Assembly (NCBI RefSeq): GCF_014905095.1
Contig: NZ_CP041165.1
Coordinates: 744,001 to 808,000 of the forward strand
DNA length: 64,000 nucleotides
Source of the DNA: Sulfurimonas marina
Lineage (GTDB): Bacteria; Campylobacterota; Campylobacteria; Campylobacterales; Sulfurimonadaceae
Direction: 5' to 3'
Below are positions 40,051-49,106 of this stretch, in pieces (position 1 is the stretch's first letter; the number at the start of each line of letters is the position of its first letter). The notes under the pieces are model-generated. The model had not been told where the DNA came from. It did not search any database and saw only the letters and a list, made by a program, of their open reading frames with translations. Position numbers and translations under genes: made by a program.

Positions 40051-41448
40051 ATGATTCGCTATATTGTAACGTTTTTTCTACTTTTTATTATTTCACTATA
40101 TGGGGCGAATGATTTTGAGCTTTTAAAACGGGCAGACGGCTATGCAAAGTCTCCTACAAAAGCAAATCAGTTCCGTGCCTATAACGACTATAAAAATATC
40201 TATCTTCGTGCTTTGATGAATGAAGATCAGAAATTAAAAACATGCGCACTTGAAGGTATTGTAAAGTGCGGTACAAAGTTACACATAGATGTATCTCAAT
40301 ACTCCGATGAACTTGAAAAAATACAAAAGAAATCATCAACTGTAAAAAAACAGAAAAAAAGTAAGCGAAAAAAATCTTCAGATATTAGGGTTTCTTCTTC
40401 TCATAAACTAAAATCTATTCGCTGGAGAGATGGAAGACTTGTTCTAAGTTTTGATAAAAAACTACGCAATAATCAAATAAACTATTTTAAACTATACGAT
40501 CCAAAGAAAAAAGTATATAAATATGTATTTGATGTACATGCATCCATGTTGACAAAATCACAAACATTAAAAAAACAAAATATTGATAAAATAAAGTTAG
40601 CACAGTTTAATCCTACAACACTCCGTTTAGTTATACAAGACAGCGCACAAGTTAAGATCTCATTTAAAAAAGAGGATAAAAAACTAATAGTTAAAATGAC
40701 TCCAAAAGCTGGGAAGAAATACGCTCAAACAACACGAGTACAAAAAGTAGTTTCTCCTAAAAGACTGGATCGAAATAAAAGAATTGTAATTGATGCCGGA
40801 CATGGGGGTAAAGACCCTGGAGCGATTGGCTATAAGGGATATAGAGAAAAAGTTGTTGTGCTTCAAATATCAAGAGAACTGCAGTCTATTTTAAAAGCTC
40901 GCGGATATACAGTATTTATGACAAGGGATAATGATAAGTTTATAAGACTTAGAAACAGAACAAAATACGCAAACCGTAAAAAAGCGGATCTCTTTATCAG
41001 TATCCATGCAAATGCCGTAAGTAAAAAGCATGCAAACAAAGCGTATGGAATAGAGTGTTATTTTCTTGACAAATCCCGTTCAAGCCGTGCGAAAAAAGTG
41101 GCTGCACAAGAGAACTCGGCAGATATGAGTGAAATGGATTTCTATGGAAAACAGAGTTTTCTTTCAACACTGAATTCTCATAATATAGTAGCATCAAATA
41201 AACTGGCGATCGATTTACAAAGAGGTGCGCTTGGAGCACTTAGAAAAGAGTATAAAAACGTTAAAGACGCAGGTGTAAGACCTGCACCGTTTTGGGTACT
41301 TGTAGGTGCACAGATGCCTTCTGTTTTAGTTGAAGTTGGATTTATTACAAATCCAAAAGAAGCAAAAAGATTAGTAAATAGACAGTATCAAAAACAAATG
41401 GCTCTTGGACTAGCTAACGGGATTGAAAGATATTTTCTAAATAACTAG
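40051..41448 (+). CDS. N-acetylmuramoyl-L-alanine amidase (AmiC-like)
   Basis: This 465-residue secreted enzyme has a signal peptide (about 1-19), a Lys-rich linker (about 95-120) and an AMIN-like beta domain (about 125-225). The zinc amidase_3 domain (about 245-462) has DAGHGGKDPGA, the Glu in YREKVVVLQIS, SIHANA and VEVGFITNP. It cleaves peptide stems from glycan strands, usually at division. An 8-9-bp hairpin terminator follows directly. Confidence 0.93.
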   Translation: MIRYIVTFFLLFIISLYGANDFELLKRADGYAKSPTKANQFRAYNDYKNIYLRALMNEDQKLKTCALEGIVKCGTKLHIDVSQYSDELEKIQKKSSTVKKQKKSKRKKSSDIRVSSSHKLKSIRWRDGRLVLSFDKKLRNNQINYFKLYDPKKKVYKYVFDVHASMLTKSQTLKKQNIDKIKLAQFNPTTLRLVIQDSAQVKISFKKEDKKLIVKMTPKAGKKYAQTTRVQKVVSPKRLDRNKRIVIDAGHGGKDPGAIGYKGYREKVVVLQISRELQSILKARGYTVFMTRDNDKFIRLRNRTKYANRKKADLFISIHANAVSKKHANKAYGIECYFLDKSRSSRAKKVAAQENSADMSEMDFYGKQSFLSTLNSHNIVASNKLAIDLQRGALGALRKEYKNVKDAGVRPAPFWVLVGAQMPSVLVEVGFITNPKEAKRLVNRQYQKQMALGLANGIERYFLNN

Positions 41449-41461
41449 TAGATGTAGTTTT

Positions 41462-41493
41462 AAGAGTAACGGGTGTTACTCTTGTTTGTATTC
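41462..41493 (+). terminator. Hairpin terminator between the amidase and DHH genes
   Basis: AAGAGTAAC (41462-41470), loop GGGT, GTTACTCTT (41475-41483), then GTTTGTATT. The right arm contains the stop codon of the convergent DHH gene (41476-41478), so the signal is partly coding on the minus strand. Confidence 0.7.
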
Positions 41494-42552
41494 AAGCTTG
41501 CCTGCAACAGATTCTTTCTTATGTATAATAGATTCAATCTGTTCTTTAACTTTAGAGTAACGGAATTGCTCTTTAAAACCTTGAACTCTTCCTCCTGCTG
41601 CATTTGGATGTCCACCGCCGTCAACCCACTCTTTAGCTATTTGAGCAACGCTTACATTGTTATTTGCACGGAGACTCATAGTACCTCTATAACTTACATC
41701 AACAATAAAATCGTACTCAGGAAATTTTGTTAAAAAACCGTTACCTATAATAGAGGTATTTCCAACACCGTAAGATAGATACCCTTTGTACCCTTTATAG
41801 TAGATAGTTTTTTCGGCTTTACTCTCCCCTAGAAGCTCAACGATATATTCCGTTGCAAGATTATCTAAAGTGTTGTCCTCATCTCTTCTGAAAAAATCTT
41901 TTTTAAGAGTATGGATCTTCTCATCTAAAACAATATGACCGTTTGCTTGATCGATGTAGTTAACAGCCTCATGTAAAAGAGCAAGTTTATACTCTGTATC
42001 TTTTTTTGCAAACATTACACGGTTTAACTCTCTTGTCTCTGTAACAAGGCGCATAAATACTTTTCCAAATTCAAAGTTTTCTTGTTCCTCTTGTTTCCAT
42101 AGATCAACTGCATTAACGATGTTAACATAGTGTTCCATCCAAGAAGGTTCATTGAATGTGAAGTTCTCTTTTGTAAAGTCGTATACGATTTTTGTAGCAC
42201 ATCTTGAAGTGTCAAGATAGTACCATTCATATTTCTTAGCACTCTCTTCACCACTTCCATGATGGTCTAAAAGTTGTAGTTTTACATCTTTTTTATTCTC
42301 ATTGAGTTTATTTACTTCATGGTTTAACCATTTAGATTCATCAGCAGTCAAGTTAAGATCAGAGATTAAGATATAGGCACTTTTATCCGCTTTTTGGATA
42401 TTTTCTAAGATCTCTTCAAGTTTAGCTTTTACTTCTGCACCGTAATTTGCGTTGTAGTTTAGTTTTTCATACGGTGTGTATTTCATAACAAGTTGACAAC
42501 TGTACCCATCTAAATCAACATGTGATAAATGGTGGATTGTTCTTTTTTGCAT
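41476..42552 (-). CDS. DHH family phosphoesterase (NrnB/RecJ-like)
   Basis: This 358-residue protein has the DHH-family first motif SHVDLDGYSCQ, the DHH motif LLDHHGSGEE and a C-terminal DHHA1 region with GGGHPNAAGGR. Such enzymes hydrolyse short oligoribonucleotides or cyclic dinucleotides. The substrate is not evident; a nanoRNase (oligoribonuclease substitute) role is plausible. It lies 11 bp downstream of flhA. Confidence 0.88.
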   Translation of the reverse strand: MQKRTIHHLSHVDLDGYSCQLVMKYTPYEKLNYNANYGAEVKAKLEEILENIQKADKSAYILISDLNLTADESKWLNHEVNKLNENKKDVKLQLLDHHGSGEESAKKYEWYYLDTSRCATKIVYDFTKENFTFNEPSWMEHYVNIVNAVDLWKQEEQENFEFGKVFMRLVTETRELNRVMFAKKDTEYKLALLHEAVNYIDQANGHIVLDEKIHTLKKDFFRRDEDNTLDNLATEYIVELLGESKAEKTIYYKGYKGYLSYGVGNTSIIGNGFLTKFPEYDFIVDVSYRGTMSLRANNNVSVAQIAKEWVDGGGHPNAAGGRVQGFKEQFRYSKVKEQIESIIHKKESVAGKLEYKQE

Positions 42553-42563
42553 TTTTTTCCTTA

Positions 42564-44741
42564 TTAATTGTTTTGTTCCATTGAGATTGAACCAAGCACT
42601 TCAAATGTTGCAGTAGAGTCTATCTCAGCATGTGAAAGTGTTACGATATCAAGTGAGAATTTCTCAAATATCTCAGCAACACCGCGACGTATTTGTGGAT
42701 CTACTATTACTATAACAGGTGAGATGTTTTTCTGTAATACTTCTGCTGCTTTTGTACTAACAGCTTGGATTAAAGCATTGATTTCACCAACATTAAGCAT
42801 AATGTTTCTCACTCCGTCTTGCTCTTGCGATTTTTGGAGTAACATCTGCTCAGTTTGCGTATCAAATGTAAGTAGTCTGATTACACCATCCTCACCCGAG
42901 TACATCTGTGTAATAACACGGGAGAGTTTCGCTCTTACTTGTTCAGTCAGCAGTTCTACATTTTTTGTATACTCTGCAATATCTGCAATTGTTTCTAAGA
43001 TATTAAGCATATCTTTAAGAGGTATTTTTTCATGTAATAATGATTTTAATACTCTTTGGATTAAACCGATATTAGCTACTTTAAGTACATCATCCACAAT
43101 AACTGGATAATCATCTTTAATTTTATCGATAAGTGCTTGAACCTCTTGACGAGTGAGAAGCTCTTCAGCATTACGTTTGATAAGTTCACTCATATGTGTA
43201 GAGATAACAGTAGCAGGGTCAACTACAGTATATCCATGCATAATTGCATCCTCTTTATCATCCGGTGAGATCCAAATAGCATCAAGTCCAAATGCAGGTT
43301 CTTTAGTAGGTTTACCGTTGACATGTCCTGTAGCCATACCGCTATCCATTGCCAAGAAGTTATCTGGCATTATTTCCCCTTCACCAATCTCAACACCTTT
43401 TAAAAGTACCTGATATTGTGTCGGTTTTAGATGGAGATTATCCCGAATACGAACTTGCGGCATTAAAAAGCCATAGTCGCTTGCTATTTTACGTCTCATT
43501 GAACGGATACGCTCTAAAAGATCCCCACCTTGAGAAGAGTCTGCTAGTTTGATAAGCTGGTAACCGAGTGTAAGTTCTAGCATCTCCACTTTTAAGATAT
43601 CCTCTAGAGCACTCTCTTCCTCTTTTTGGATCTCCTCTTGTGTCTTTTTAGGCTTTAGTTTCTCTTGAGCTTCTAACTCTTGTTGTGTTTTACTTGTAAG
43701 GATATTTTCAACATCAAGGATACTAAGTTCCCCTTTTTCATATTTATAAATTGACCATCCAAGAAGGGCAAATAAGATACCGATAAGCCCCATTGATGCA
43801 GTAGGAAGTCCAGGAACCAGTGCAAAGAGTGTCATAATACCACCCACGATCATAAGGATCTTCGCATTTCCAACCATTTGGTTGATAGTACCCTCTGCAA
43901 AATTATCGCCGTCACTTGAAGAACGCGTAATCATAATACCTGTAGCAGTTGAGACGATAAGTGCAGGGATTTGACCAACTAAACCATCCCCAATTGTAAG
44001 AAGGGTAAATGTTGCAGCTGAATCGCTTACACTCATATCATACTGAAATACACCGATTAAAAATCCACCGATAATATTGATAAGTGTAATGATAATACCT
44101 GCAACCGCATCCCCTTTAACGAACTTAGACGAACCGTCCATCGCTCCGTAAAAGTTTGCATCTTGTAAGATCTCCGCACGGCGTCTTTTTGCTTCGGCAT
44201 CATCGATAAGTCCCGCATTAAGATCTGCATCAACTGCCATCTGTTTACCCGGCATAGAATCAAGTACAAATCTAGCAGCAACCTCTGCAACCCTTGTAGA
44301 ACCTTTTGTTACAACCATAAAGTTGATAATAACTAAGATCGCAAATACAATAATACCGATAACATAGTTTCCACCAACAACAAAGTTACCGAAACTTGTA
44401 ATGATATCACTAACCGCTTCAGGCCCTTCATATCCATGACTTAAAATCATCCTTGTCGTTGCAATATTAAGTGCAAGTCTAAAGAGAGTCAGAATAAGTA
44501 TAAGTGTCGGAAAGGTTGTCAGATCGGTCGGTTTTGGTATATAGAGCGAAATAAGTAGTATTAAAACTGCCATAGCCATCGATACCGTTAAGAAAAGATC
44601 TAAAACAGATGATGGAAGGGGAACGATAATAATGGCTAAGATTGCCATTACAAATACAACTACACTTAGATCTTTTTGTCCAAGTAAAAAATTTAAACTG
44701 GTGCCGACTTGTTGTTTTAGTGTTAACTTCTTTTTAGCCAA
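42564..44741 (-). CDS. flhA: Flagellar export apparatus protein FlhA
   Basis: This 725-residue protein has eight membrane helices in the N-terminal half, the conserved FHIPEP-like region ([10 protein letters not shown] and VKGDAVAGI nearby) and a large cytoplasmic domain (about 370-725). It forms the nonameric export gate of the flagellar secretion system. The start is TTG with a weak GAG ribosome-binding site. It is 20 bp downstream of an Rrf2-family regulator in the same direction. Confidence 0.97.
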   Translation of the reverse strand: MAKKKLTLKQQVGTSLNFLLGQKDLSVVVFVMAILAIIIVPLPSSVLDLFLTVSMAMAVLILLISLYIPKPTDLTTFPTLILILTLFRLALNIATTRMILSHGYEGPEAVSDIITSFGNFVVGGNYVIGIIVFAILVIINFMVVTKGSTRVAEVAARFVLDSMPGKQMAVDADLNAGLIDDAEAKRRRAEILQDANFYGAMDGSSKFVKGDAVAGIIITLINIIGGFLIGVFQYDMSVSDSAATFTLLTIGDGLVGQIPALIVSTATGIMITRSSSDGDNFAEGTINQMVGNAKILMIVGGIMTLFALVPGLPTASMGLIGILFALLGWSIYKYEKGELSILDVENILTSKTQQELEAQEKLKPKKTQEEIQKEEESALEDILKVEMLELTLGYQLIKLADSSQGGDLLERIRSMRRKIASDYGFLMPQVRIRDNLHLKPTQYQVLLKGVEIGEGEIMPDNFLAMDSGMATGHVNGKPTKEPAFGLDAIWISPDDKEDAIMHGYTVVDPATVISTHMSELIKRNAEELLTRQEVQALIDKIKDDYPVIVDDVLKVANIGLIQRVLKSLLHEKIPLKDMLNILETIADIAEYTKNVELLTEQVRAKLSRVITQMYSGEDGVIRLLTFDTQTEQMLLQKSQEQDGVRNIMLNVGEINALIQAVSTKAAEVLQKNISPVIVIVDPQIRRGVAEIFEKFSLDIVTLSHAEIDSTATFEVLGSISMEQNN

Positions 44742-44761
44742 TGTATATCATCTCATAAACT

Positions 44762-45166
44762 TTAATCTTTTAATATATCTGCAAGTGTCAGATTTTTTAG
44801 AAAATCATCTATCTTGATCTGGAGTTTATTTAGAAACGGCCAAATAGAACATATGTCAGCTCTATCAGATGGACAATCTTTTTCAGAAGGTGAGCATTCA
44901 AAAACAGCAGGTGCTTTGCTTTCAACATTGGAAAGGACATCAAGCATATTGATCTCTTTTGGATCTTTGTTAAGTGCAAATCCACCGTTAACACCTTTAT
45001 ACGATTTAAGTATTCCGGCTTTTGCAAGTGATTGAAGTATTTTTGCTAAGAAACTTTTGGATATTGCCAATTCTCTAGAGAGAGATTCGCTATCCATAGG
45101 ATCTTTTGCTGATGATAAAACTATTAACGAAAGTATTGCATATTCACTTGCTTTTGTAATCAACAT
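44762..45166 (-). CDS. Rrf2-family transcriptional regulator with three cysteines
   Basis: This 134-residue protein has a winged-helix domain (1-80), ending in the GGFALNK wing. The cluster-binding loop holds C91, C98 and C106. The C-X6-C-X7-C pattern resembles IscR/NsrR-type [Fe-S] sensors. It could sense iron-sulfur status, NO or redox. It is divergent from rpsO and probably co-transcribed with flhA. From memory, this rpsO/Rrf2/flhA order recurs in Campylobacter. Confidence 0.88.
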   Translation of the reverse strand: MLITKASEYAILSLIVLSSAKDPMDSESLSRELAISKSFLAKILQSLAKAGILKSYKGVNGGFALNKDPKEINMLDVLSNVESKAPAVFECSPSEKDCPSDRADICSIWPFLNKLQIKIDDFLKNLTLADILKD

Positions 45167-45200
45167 CTTTATATTCTTTATTACTATTATTTTGATGAAT

Positions 45201-45206
45201 ATTATA
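45201..45206 (-). promoter_or_regulatory. -10 box for the Rrf2 gene
   Basis: TATAAT on the minus strand lies 35 bp upstream of the Rrf2 ATG, in a very AT-rich stretch. A self-regulatory operator would be expected here, but no clear dyad is visible. Confidence 0.55.
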
Positions 45207-45255
45207 GCTAAAAACCCTTAATGGTAATATAAATAAAAATAAAGAAAAAATTGGG

Positions 45256-45261
45256 TATAAT
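45256..45261 (+). promoter_or_regulatory. -10 box for rpsO
   Basis: GGTATAATTGCG is a strong extended -10 with a leader of about 57 bases. The leader ends in a near-perfect AGGAGG (45314-45319) before the rpsO ATG. The leader length would allow S15 autoregulation, but I see no defined fold. Confidence 0.65.
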
Positions 45262-45324
45262 TGCGCTTCAACTTTATCTGCAATTGCATTTGAGTTAGAT
45301 TATTATACCTATCAGGAGGCTATT

Positions 45325-45600
45325 ATGGCTTTAGATTCGGCTAAAAAAGCAGAGATTATTGCAAAATACGGACGTAATGAAAACGACACTGGTTCAAGTG
45401 AAGTTCAAATTGCACTATTAACTACTAGAATTGCGGAGTTAACTGAGCACTTAAAAGTGTTCAAAAAAGATCACGCATCTCGTCTTGGACTACTAAAATT
45501 AGTTGGTCAACGTCGTCGTCTTATGAAATACTTCAAAAGAACGAACAAAGATGGTTACCAAGCACTTGTAGATTCTTTAGGAATTCGTGACAATATCTAA
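45325..45600 (+). CDS. rpsO: 30S ribosomal protein S15
   Basis: This 91-residue uS15 has [24 protein letters not shown] and [17 protein letters not shown] intact. It binds the central domain of 16S rRNA early in 30S assembly. Monocistronic: strong promoter upstream, terminator immediately downstream. Confidence 0.98.
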   Translation: MALDSAKKAEIIAKYGRNENDTGSSEVQIALLTTRIAELTEHLKVFKKDHASRLGLLKLVGQRRRLMKYFKRTNKDGYQALVDSLGIRDNI

Positions 45601-45615
45601 TTAAAATATTCTTAG

Positions 45616-45655
45616 CTTTATCCACCTCTTTTTGAGATGGATAAGGTTTTGTTCT
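45616..45655 (+). terminator. Rho-independent terminator of rpsO
   Basis: A 13-position stem (45616-45628 with 45634-45646, one C/A mismatch and one G-T pair) closes a TTTTT loop and is followed by TTTTGTTC. The rest of the gap to 45807 is AT-rich with no gene visible. Confidence 0.8.
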
Positions 45656-45773
45656 CCCCAATCCCTTTTATAAAAACCTTTTTTATTTAATTCCAAAATC
45701 TTTTGAAACTATTTATACAATCACTTTTATTTTAACTTTTCTATTCTGTTATCATTGTGTTAGGATTATATGG

Positions 45774-45779
45774 TATATT
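45774..45779 (+). promoter_or_regulatory. Candidate -10 box for the iron alcohol dehydrogenase
   Basis: TATATT lies 29 bp upstream of the ATG in an AT-rich stretch; one base off consensus. Confidence 0.4.
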
Positions 45780-45807
45780 ATTTCCTAAATAAAAACTAGG
45801 ATATTTT

Positions 45808-46953
45808 ATGAACGATTTTACATATTACAACCCGACTAAAATAGAGTTTGGTAAGGGAAAAGAAAAAAAGATAGGAACTTATATAAAAGAAGCCGGATAT
45901 GACAGTGTATTGCTGGCTTACGGAACAGGAAGCATAAAAAAAGGTACTTTGTATGATGATACTATTGCCTCACTTAAAGAAGCTGGAGTGGCATTTGAAG
46001 AGTTTGGTGGCATAGTAAGCAATCCAGTTCTTAGCAAAGTGCAAGAAGGTGTAAAAATAGCTAAAGAGAAAAAGGTTCAGGCTGTTCTTGGAGTTGGCGG
46101 GGGTTCTGTTGCAGACTCTGTTAAAGCTATTGCCGCAGGTGCAAAATATGATGGTGATGTTTGGGACTTTTTTATTCAAAAAGCACAGATTACAGAAGCT
46201 CTTCCTGTATTTACCGTGATGACGCTTGCCGCAACTGCGAGTGAGATGAACGGAAATTCTGTTATCACCAATGAAGATACACAACAAAAATATTCAATCT
46301 CATCTGTACATGTAAATCCGCTAGTCTCAGTTATTAACCCTGAACTGATGGCAACGGTTAGTAAAGATTATCTTGCATATTCAGCGGTAGATGCGATTGC
46401 TCATACTATAGAGGTCTATTTTACTGCCGCGTCTCATCCGAACTTCAACTCTAGAATTGTAGAAGCTATCATTAAAACTATTATGGAAACAACGGAAATT
46501 TTAATAGAAAATCCTAATGATTATGAGGCTAGAGGTGAGTTTGCATGGGCAGCTACACAAGCACTAAACGGTCTTACTCCAGCTGGAACACATGGCGGAA
46601 ACTTTCCAAACCATATGATTGAACATGCTCTTTCTGCCCTTTATAATGTATCTCACGGTGCAGGACTTTCAGTTGTTATTCCTGCATGGATGAAATGGTA
46701 TAAAGAAAAAAATCTTCCACAGTTTGAACGTTTTGCAAAAGAGCTTTTTAATCTTCAAGATGCAGATGCAGGTATCAGTGCACTTGAATCGTGGTTTGAG
46801 AAAATAAGTTCACCAGTGACATTAAAGCAAGCGGGGATACCTGAAGAGGGGATAGCTGAGATTGCTGATAATGCAGCAGAGTTAGCTACACTTTGGGGTA
46901 TAGGGGAACTCTACAACAGTGAAACTATCGCAGAGATTCTCAAAAAAGCATAA
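45808..46953 (+). CDS. Iron-containing alcohol dehydrogenase (YqhD/BdhA-like)
   Basis: This 381-residue group III dehydrogenase has the nucleotide-binding GVGGGSVADSVKAIA and metal ligands in SAVDAIAHTIEVYF and HALSALYNVSHGAGLSVV. It probably reduces aldehydes with NAD(P)H, either in detoxification or in fermentation-type redox balancing. Monocistronic between terminators. Metal and cofactor choice cannot be fixed from sequence alone. Confidence 0.92.
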   Translation: MNDFTYYNPTKIEFGKGKEKKIGTYIKEAGYDSVLLAYGTGSIKKGTLYDDTIASLKEAGVAFEEFGGIVSNPVLSKVQEGVKIAKEKKVQAVLGVGGGSVADSVKAIAAGAKYDGDVWDFFIQKAQITEALPVFTVMTLAATASEMNGNSVITNEDTQQKYSISSVHVNPLVSVINPELMATVSKDYLAYSAVDAIAHTIEVYFTAASHPNFNSRIVEAIIKTIMETTEILIENPNDYEARGEFAWAATQALNGLTPAGTHGGNFPNHMIEHALSALYNVSHGAGLSVVIPAWMKWYKEKNLPQFERFAKELFNLQDADAGISALESWFEKISSPVTLKQAGIPEEGIAEIADNAAELATLWGIGELYNSETIAEILKKA

Positions 46954-46956
46954 ATA

Positions 46957-47238
46957 TTAGTGGTACTTGTACCACTTGCACTTTTTTTTATTTTTTATAG
47001 CGTATATGTTATAGGTGAATTTTCGTCCGCAATCTTGACACTCAAATGTAGCACGATTTTTTGCTTTATTATATTTTACAAATAAAAAATTTCCCAGTTG
47101 ATCGCCCGCTTTATAAATTATTTTTTTATTTTGGGCATAAGATTCTTCAGCTAGTTTAGCATCTTCTTTTTGCTTTATTAGCCATGAGGGTTCTAGATCC
47201 TCTTCGAATTCATCTGTATCAACTGTATACTTATCCAT
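46957..47238 (-). CDS. Small protein with a partial zinc-ribbon, function unknown
   Basis: This 93-residue protein has an acidic N-terminus (about 1-36) and a basic C-terminus. The C-terminal region holds CQDC (67-70) and C87 with H93, a C-X2-C...C-X5-H set that could bind one zinc. No membrane helix. It lies 24 bp downstream of kdsB, sharing its direction. No family recognised; it may be a nucleic-acid-binding or ribosome-associated protein. Confidence 0.7.
   Translation of the reverse strand: MDKYTVDTDEFEEDLEPSWLIKQKEDAKLAEESYAQNKKIIYKAGDQLGNFLFVKYNKAKNRATFECQDCGRKFTYNIYAIKNKKKCKWYKYH
46959..46990 (+). terminator. Terminator of the alcohol dehydrogenase, inside the convergent gene's coding end
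   Basis: AGTGGTAC (46959-46966) and GTACCACT (46969-46976) are perfect inverted repeats with a TT centre, followed by TGCAC and a run of eight T. The hairpin starts at the last base of the opposing gene's stop codon and otherwise encodes its last residues. Confidence 0.75.
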
Positions 47239-47262
47239 TTGAGTGAAAAATTGTAGAGATTA

Positions 47263-47979
47263 TTATAAAAATATCTCAATTGCTCTTTCTAAATCTTCTT
47301 TCGTATCGATTCCAAATCCTGTTGAAGCAACTTTTACCATTGTTATCTTTTTACCGTGATAAATAGCGCGTAGTTGTTCAAGTTTTTCTATATCTTCGAT
47401 CGGTGCATCACCTAAAGAACAAAACTCTTTTAAACTTTTTTTAGAAAATCCGTAGATACCGATATGGCCAAAATATTGTGCACCCCCACCTGCATTGTAT
47501 GGAATTTTTGCACGTGAAAAATAGATGGCATTGTGATTTGCATCTAAAACAACTTTTACAAGATTAGGATCTTGGGCTGCTTCATCGTTGATCGCATTGT
47601 AGCAACTTCCCATTATAAACTCTTCACCTTTGTCTTGAAGAGATTTGAGTTGTTTTTGCAGAGACTCTACAACATCAGTCTCAATGAAAGGCTCATCTGC
47701 TTGTACGTTAATGATCAGTTCATCATCATCAAGCTCTAAAATAGTCGCACATTCGTGGATTCTGTCAGTCCCGCTTTTATGTGTAGTAGATGTAAGCATA
47801 GCTTCTACACCGTGAGCTTTACAAGTCTCTACTATCTTTTCATCGTCTGCTGCAACAACGACTCTATCTAGGTGGGCAACCCTTTTTGCAGTTCTTACAA
47901 CCATAGGTAAACCGCCTATATCTACTAAAACTTTTTGTGGAAATCTTGTTGAGGCTAATCTTGCCGGAATAATTATCAT
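47263..47979 (-). CDS. kdsB: 3-deoxy-manno-octulosonate cytidylyltransferase
   Basis: This 238-residue enzyme activates Kdo as CMP-Kdo for lipopolysaccharide core synthesis. IIIPARLASTRFPQKVL, NVQADEPFIE and GIYGFSKKSLKEF are typical. No Shine-Dalgarno is visible before the ATG, which sits downstream of a promoter that faces the promoter of the divergent gene head-on. Confidence 0.97.
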   Translation of the reverse strand: MIIIPARLASTRFPQKVLVDIGGLPMVVRTAKRVAHLDRVVVAADDEKIVETCKAHGVEAMLTSTTHKSGTDRIHECATILELDDDELIINVQADEPFIETDVVESLQKQLKSLQDKGEEFIMGSCYNAINDEAAQDPNLVKVVLDANHNAIYFSRAKIPYNAGGGAQYFGHIGIYGFSKKSLKEFCSLGDAPIEDIEKLEQLRAIYHGKKITMVKVASTGFGIDTKEDLERAIEIFL

Positions 47980-47998
47980 TTTGTTTTAAATCCCTTTT

Positions 47999-48020
47999 GA
48001 TATAATGCCACAATTATATC
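47999..48020. promoter_or_regulatory. Palindromic pair of opposing -10 boxes
   Basis: GATATAAT, six bases, ATTATATC form a perfect inverted repeat. The left arm contains TATAAT (48001-48006) for the rightward methyltransferase; the right arm contains TATAAT on the minus strand (48013-48018) for kdsB. Each expected start site falls inside the other -10 box, so the promoters should exclude each other. Confidence 0.6.
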
Positions 48021-48042
48021 ATAGTGCAGATAAAGGAGTATA

Positions 48043-48738
48043 ATGATTTTACACCAGCCGGAGGCAGGATATTGTTACAACAGCGATTCTCTCTTTTTAT
48101 ACGATTTTATAAATAATTTCAATCCTAAAGGGAGAGTCTTAGATGTTGGTGCAGGGTGTGGAGTCGTAGGTCTTTTAGTCGCTCGTGATAATGAAAAAGT
48201 TATTTTAGAAGCTGTTGAGAAACAGGAAGCTTTTGTGGCATATGCCGAAAAAAATGCAAAAGAAAATGGTATAGATTATAAAGTGTACCATAGCGATTTT
48301 ACATCGTTAGAGGTGCAAGAGAAGTATGACTATATCATATCAAATCCACCTTTTTACCCTTCAGGTGCACAAAAAAGTGCTAACGATATGTTGTTCCATG
48401 CAAGGTATGATGTAAACTTGCCGATGGAGGTTTTTTTTAAAAAGGTTTCTCAGCTTTTAAAACCGAAGTCCCATTTTATATTTTGTTATGATGCAACGCA
48501 GTTCGGACGTGTATGTGCAGAACTTGATAAAGTGAAAATGAGAGTGGTAGATGTACGTTTTGTACATCCAAAAGTAGATCGCACAGCTTCTATCGTTATG
48601 ATTCACGCAAGAAACGGTTCAAACTCTTTGATGAAAGTTTGGCCGCCGTTTATCAGTTTTGAGGGTAACGAACAAAGTGAAGAGTCAAAAAAAATTTATA
48701 AAAAAGCGTCAACACAGAGTATAAAATGTCAGATATAA
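48043..48738 (+). CDS. TrmN6-like tRNA1(Val) adenine-N6 methyltransferase
   Basis: This 231-residue class I methyltransferase has the SAM motif VLDVGAGCGVVGLLVAR and the N6-adenine motif SNPPFYPSG (NPPF). The PPFISFEG ending resembles YfiC/TrmN6, which modifies A37 of tRNA1(Val). It could also be another N6-MTase of that fold. A good AAGGAG ribosome-binding site precedes the ATG. The last 13 bases overlap the next gene. Confidence 0.82.
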   Translation: MILHQPEAGYCYNSDSLFLYDFINNFNPKGRVLDVGAGCGVVGLLVARDNEKVILEAVEKQEAFVAYAEKNAKENGIDYKVYHSDFTSLEVQEKYDYIISNPPFYPSGAQKSANDMLFHARYDVNLPMEVFFKKVSQLLKPKSHFIFCYDATQFGRVCAELDKVKMRVVDVRFVHPKVDRTASIVMIHARNGSNSLMKVWPPFISFEGNEQSEESKKIYKKASTQSIKCQI

Positions 48739-49106
48739 TAAAACAAGATGGATTTCCTTACGCTTTTACACCTTCAGCGTGTGAAACTTGTGAAGGAAGA
48801 TGTTGTACGGGTGAGAGTGGATATATCTACGTCACCAAAAGTGAGATATTTGCGATTGCAGATCTTTTAGAGATGGATGTTAATGATTTTGCGATAAAAT
48901 ATCTCTTTAAAAAAGGGTATAAATACTCTATAAAAGAGAACAAGGTGGGAGACTCCTACGAGTGCGTGTTTTACGACAAAGAAAGCAATGGATGTCAGAT
49001 CTATAAGGCACGTCCGACGCAGTGTAAAACTTTTCCGTTTTGGGATTATTTTAAAACAAGGGTAGATGAGCTCAAAGAAGAATGCCCAGGGATAGTAGAT
49101 GTATAG
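48726..49106 (+). CDS. YkgJ-family cysteine cluster protein
   Basis: This 126-residue protein has eight cysteines in a zinc- or iron-binding pattern: CETCEGRCC near the N-terminus, later C-X9-C (CVFYDKESNGC), a Cys in RPTQCKTFPFWDYF, and a final ECPG. Family proteins bind metal clusters; no reaction is established. It overlaps both neighbours and is thus locked into this operon. Confidence 0.85.
   Translation: MSDIIKQDGFPYAFTPSACETCEGRCCTGESGYIYVTKSEIFAIADLLEMDVNDFAIKYLFKKGYKYSIKENKVGDSYECVFYDKESNGCQIYKARPTQCKTFPFWDYFKTRVDELKEECPGIVDV

Noticed and set aside
42568-43110. 180-codon open frame on the plus strand inside flhA
   Set aside because: Ser/Ile/Cys-rich composition typical of the complement of a coding strand, no ribosome-binding site, and flhA is intact opposite it.
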